Shown here: piece by piece, positions 5,910 to 7,552 of the stretch
How the letters are laid out: every line of letters begins with the position of its first letter
Position numbering within the stretch: position 1 is the first letter of the stretch
Assembly (NCBI GenBank): GCA_026387805.1
Contig: JAPLKY010000169.1
Coordinates: forward strand, 1 to 7,552
Length of the DNA stretch: 7,552 nt
Direction of reading: 5' to 3'
Source: Candidatus Krumholzibacteriia bacterium
GTDB taxonomy: Bacteria; Krumholzibacteriota; Krumholzibacteriia; Krumholzibacteriales; Krumholzibacteriaceae
Notes under the pieces: generated by a model
Told to the model about the DNA's origin: nothing
Database searches by the model: none
What the model saw: the letters and a program-made list of their open reading frames with translations, nothing else
Made by a program: the position numbers and the translations under genes

Positions 5910-6854
5910 TCACCGGCGCTCGTTCAGGCGGCCGAGAGCGAGGAGCGAAACGCCGATGAACGATGCCCGATTGCCGAGCTCGGCGGGCACGATCCTCACC
6001 GAGGCCATCGCCCCGTCCATGACGCAATCCCGCACGGTCGCGCGGGCCGGTTCGAGAATGAGATCTCCCGCGCCCGCCACCCCGCCCCCGATCGCGATCG
6101 CCTCGGGCGCCAGGATGTGGACGACGTTCGCGAGAGCGATTCCGAGCCAGCGCCCCGTTTCCCTGAACGCCGCCGCGGCGACGGCGTCTCCGGACGCCGC
6201 GGCGCGCGAGAGCGCCTCGACGGTCGGAGAATCGCCCCAGGCGTTTCCCGATCCGCCGGCTCCCCGAAGCATTCCGATCGCGCGCTCGACGATCGCCCTG
6301 GCGCCGATGAGCGCCTCGAGACATCCGCGATTGCCGCACGCGCAGAGCGGGCCGTCGGCGCTGATGACCGCGTGGCCGATCTCTCCCGCGAAGCCGGACG
6401 AGCCCCGATAGAGCTCGCCGTTGACGATGACTCCGCCTCCCACTCCCGTTCCGAGGGTGAGACACACGAAATTCTTCATTCCCCGCCCCGCCCCCCTCGC
6501 CCATTCTCCATACGCGGCGGCGTTCGCGTCGTTCTCGACGATCGCGGGCACCCCGAGCGCGCGCTCGAAGACGTCCCTCAGCGGGACGTTCTTCCATCCG
6601 ACCAGATTGGGCGATACATGCAGGAAGCCTCGTTCGCCGTCCACGAGGCCCGCGCAATCGACGCCCGCGGCGGCGATCGCTCCGGCGCCGGCGGCGCTCT
6701 CCGCGAGCCATGCGCGCACGCGGGCGGCGGCCGCCTCGGGGCCCTCGGCCGGCCGCGTCGATATCTTCCCCGATCCCCGTATCTCCCCCTCCCCATCGAC
6801 GAGCCCGAGCTTGATATCCGTTCCGCCGATATCGACGCCCAGTATGAGAGTCAT
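5910..6854 (-). CDS. ROK-family sugar kinase, probably glucokinase
   Basis: A complete 314-residue protein, normal length for an ROK kinase, that likely phosphorylates glucose or a related hexose or amino sugar with ATP in the cytoplasm. The phosphate-binding motif DIGGT lies at residues 8-12. SPNLVGW at 81-87 resembles the glucokinase loop. END at 107-109 carries the expected catalytic Asp109. LGTGVGGG is at 134-141. EIGH at 158-161 plus CACGNRGC at 171-178 form the ROK signature and its zinc site (His161, Cys171, Cys173, Cys178). I chose the ATG at 6854 because AAAGGA ends six bases before it and the protein then opens with the usual MTLILGVDIGGT. An earlier in-frame ATG at 6869 overlaps the folC stop but has only a distant AAGAGG. 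Sugar specificity cannot be decided from sequence alone; N-acetylglucosamine or N-acetylmannosamine kinase remain possible. Confidence 0.93.
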   Translation of the reverse strand: MTLILGVDIGGTDIKLGLVDGEGEIRGSGKISTRPAEGPEAAAARVRAWLAESAAGAGAIAAAGVDCAGLVDGERGFLHVSPNLVGWKNVPLRDVFERALGVPAIVENDANAAAYGEWARGAGRGMKNFVCLTLGTGVGGGVIVNGELYRGSSGFAGEIGHAVISADGPLCACGNRGCLEALIGARAIVERAIGMLRGAGGSGNAWGDSPTVEALSRAAASGDAVAAAAFRETGRWLGIALANVVHILAPEAIAIGGGVAGAGDLILEPARATVRDCVMDGAMASVRIVPAELGNRASFIGVSLLALGRLNERR

Positions 6855-6860
6855 ACAAGT

Positions 6861-6866
6861 TCCTTT
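6861..6866 (-). promoter_or_regulatory. Shine-Dalgarno of the ROK kinase (decides the start)
   Basis: AAAGGA, read on the minus strand, sits six bases before the ATG at 6854. It lies inside the five-codon stretch that would be translated from the alternative ATG at 6869, so it favours the downstream start. Confidence 0.75.
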
Positions 6867-6868
6867 CA

Positions 6869-7552
6869 TCAGAGAAACGGCGCGGCCTCTTCGACCGTGA
6901 CGTGCGATCCCATGATCAGGATCGTGTCGGACGGCTCGGCGCGCCTGCGCGCCTCGCGGACCGCCTGAGCGATCCCCCGCGCCACGCACACCGCCGCCGC
7001 GTTTCCACCGGCCTTCTTCCGCGCCGCCCCGAAGACCCGGCCGAGCCGTTCTCCGGTGGCGCTCCGCGCGTCCCCGAGCGGCGTAACGATCACCGTGCGC
7101 GCGGCCGTCACGGCGCGCGCCGGAAAGGCTCCGAGCTCCTTGTGCGCGAGCGCGGCGAAGACGATCGTCGTGCGATCCCGGGAAGACACGCTCCGCACGG
7201 TGTCGAGCGCCGCCAGCAGCGATTCCTCGTTGTGCGCGACGTCGAGAACGATCCGCGGCGATTCGGAAACGCTCTGGAACCGCCCCGCGAGGAAGGCGGA
7301 AGCGATGCCCCGCCGAATCGTCCCCGCTCCGGCGCCCCGGAGGACTCCGGCCTCTTCGAGCATCTCGACCGCGCGCAGGGCAGTGGCGACGTTGCGCATC
7401 TGCACTTTTCCGATCATCCGCGTCGCGAGCTCCCCATAATCGCGCCGCGGCGTGCGCGCCCGCACGATCATGCGGGAGACCGCGAGATCCACGAGCGAGA
7501 TCTCCACTTCGTCCCGGATCGAATGGAACGGGGCGCCGACGGCCGCGCAATG
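6869..7552 (-). CDS. folC: Folylpolyglutamate synthase / dihydrofolate synthase, C-terminal part (5' end outside window)
   Basis: FolC adds glutamate to folates (and in many bacteria to dihydropteroate) with ATP in the cytoplasm. The visible 227 residues cover the end of the Mur-ligase-like central domain and the C-terminal domain. Family marks, counted from the window edge, are KVQMRNVATAL near residues 49-58, GRFQ at 90-93 and LDVAHNEES around 103-111, which corresponds to the usual LDGAHN loop that binds the nucleotide phosphate. The sequence ends in a GSHVTVEEAAPFL tail. The frame stays open to the window edge, so the GTG at 7507 is internal rather than the start. The N-terminal P-loop lies outside. 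It ends in TGA only 14 bases before the ROK kinase start, which argues for co-transcription. The family is clear; I cannot tell mono- from bifunctional from this part. Confidence 0.88.
   Translation of the reverse strand, partial: HCAAVGAPFHSIRDEVEISLVDLAVSRMIVRARTPRRDYGELATRMIGKVQMRNVATALRAVEMLEEAGVLRGAGAGTIRRGIASAFLAGRFQSVSESPRIVLDVAHNEESLLAALDTVRSVSSRDRTTIVFAALAHKELGAFPARAVTAARTVIVTPLGDARSATGERLGRVFGAARKKAGGNAAAVCVARGIAQAVREARRRAEPSDTILIMGSHVTVEEAAPFL

Noticed and set aside
3129..6968. A 1279-codon open frame on the plus strand across lptD, the ROK kinase and the end of folC
   Set aside because: It lies antisense to three well-recognised proteins, its product is Arg/Glu/Asp/Ala-rich with no recognisable domain, and long antisense frames are common in GC-rich DNA where TTA, CTA and TCA codons are rare.
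5910..7550. A single 546-codon protein running from the window edge through the ROK kinase
   Set aside because: The part upstream of 6869 is out of frame with the clear folC coding sequence and is Arg-rich; the ROK start at 6854 has its own Shine-Dalgarno.

Overview
The window is GC-rich and, as far as I can support it, every real gene lies on the minus strand, so the text runs from high to low coordinates. A full-length LptD shows a diderm (Gram-negative) bacterium. The very long N-terminal OstA region of that LptD, the c-type haem domain fused to a metallophosphatase, and the GC-rich style suggest a member of the FCB superphylum or a related uncultured candidate phylum. This placement is an inference from gene style, not from a marker gene.

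Layout in transcription order. (1) 7552-5849: the 3' part of folC, an ROK-family sugar kinase and the start of lptD, closely packed and probably one operon. (2) 5849-2331: lptD, an outer-membrane LPS translocon with an unusually long periplasmic part. (3) 2330-1830: a free-standing HU gene with its own promoter, a full-consensus Shine-Dalgarno sequence and a 13-bp hairpin terminator. (4) 1754-520: a lipoprotein gene joining a 5'-nucleotidase-like metallophosphatase domain to a c554-like haem domain. It has an extended -10 promoter six bases from the ATG and no Shine-Dalgarno, so its mRNA may be leaderless. (5) 523-1: the 5' part of a secreted protein of unknown function, overlapping the previous gene by ATGA.

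The most interesting item is gene 4. Its reading frame contains an in-frame TGA at codon 43, and the family sequence carries on in the same frame on both sides. From memory of the family, this spot normally holds the second Cys of a Pro-Cys-Gly-Cys motif ahead of a GG-x-ARRA segment, so the TGA may encode selenocysteine. A hairpin with a G-starting loop lies at a bacterial-SECIS-like distance downstream. Against this, the same gene shows a reading-frame change and loss of the second haem segment near its 3' end, so a decaying pseudogene or assembly error is a serious alternative. TGA is a normal stop for folC, the ROK kinase and gene 4 itself, so a reassigned genetic code is unlikely.

Genes 1 and 2 serve folate/one-carbon metabolism, sugar phosphorylation and outer-membrane biogenesis. 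Genes 4 and 5 look like a coupled pair of exported proteins, possibly redox-related. No RNA genes, insertion sequences, CRISPR arrays or attachment sites were seen, and no gap between genes exceeds 300 bases.
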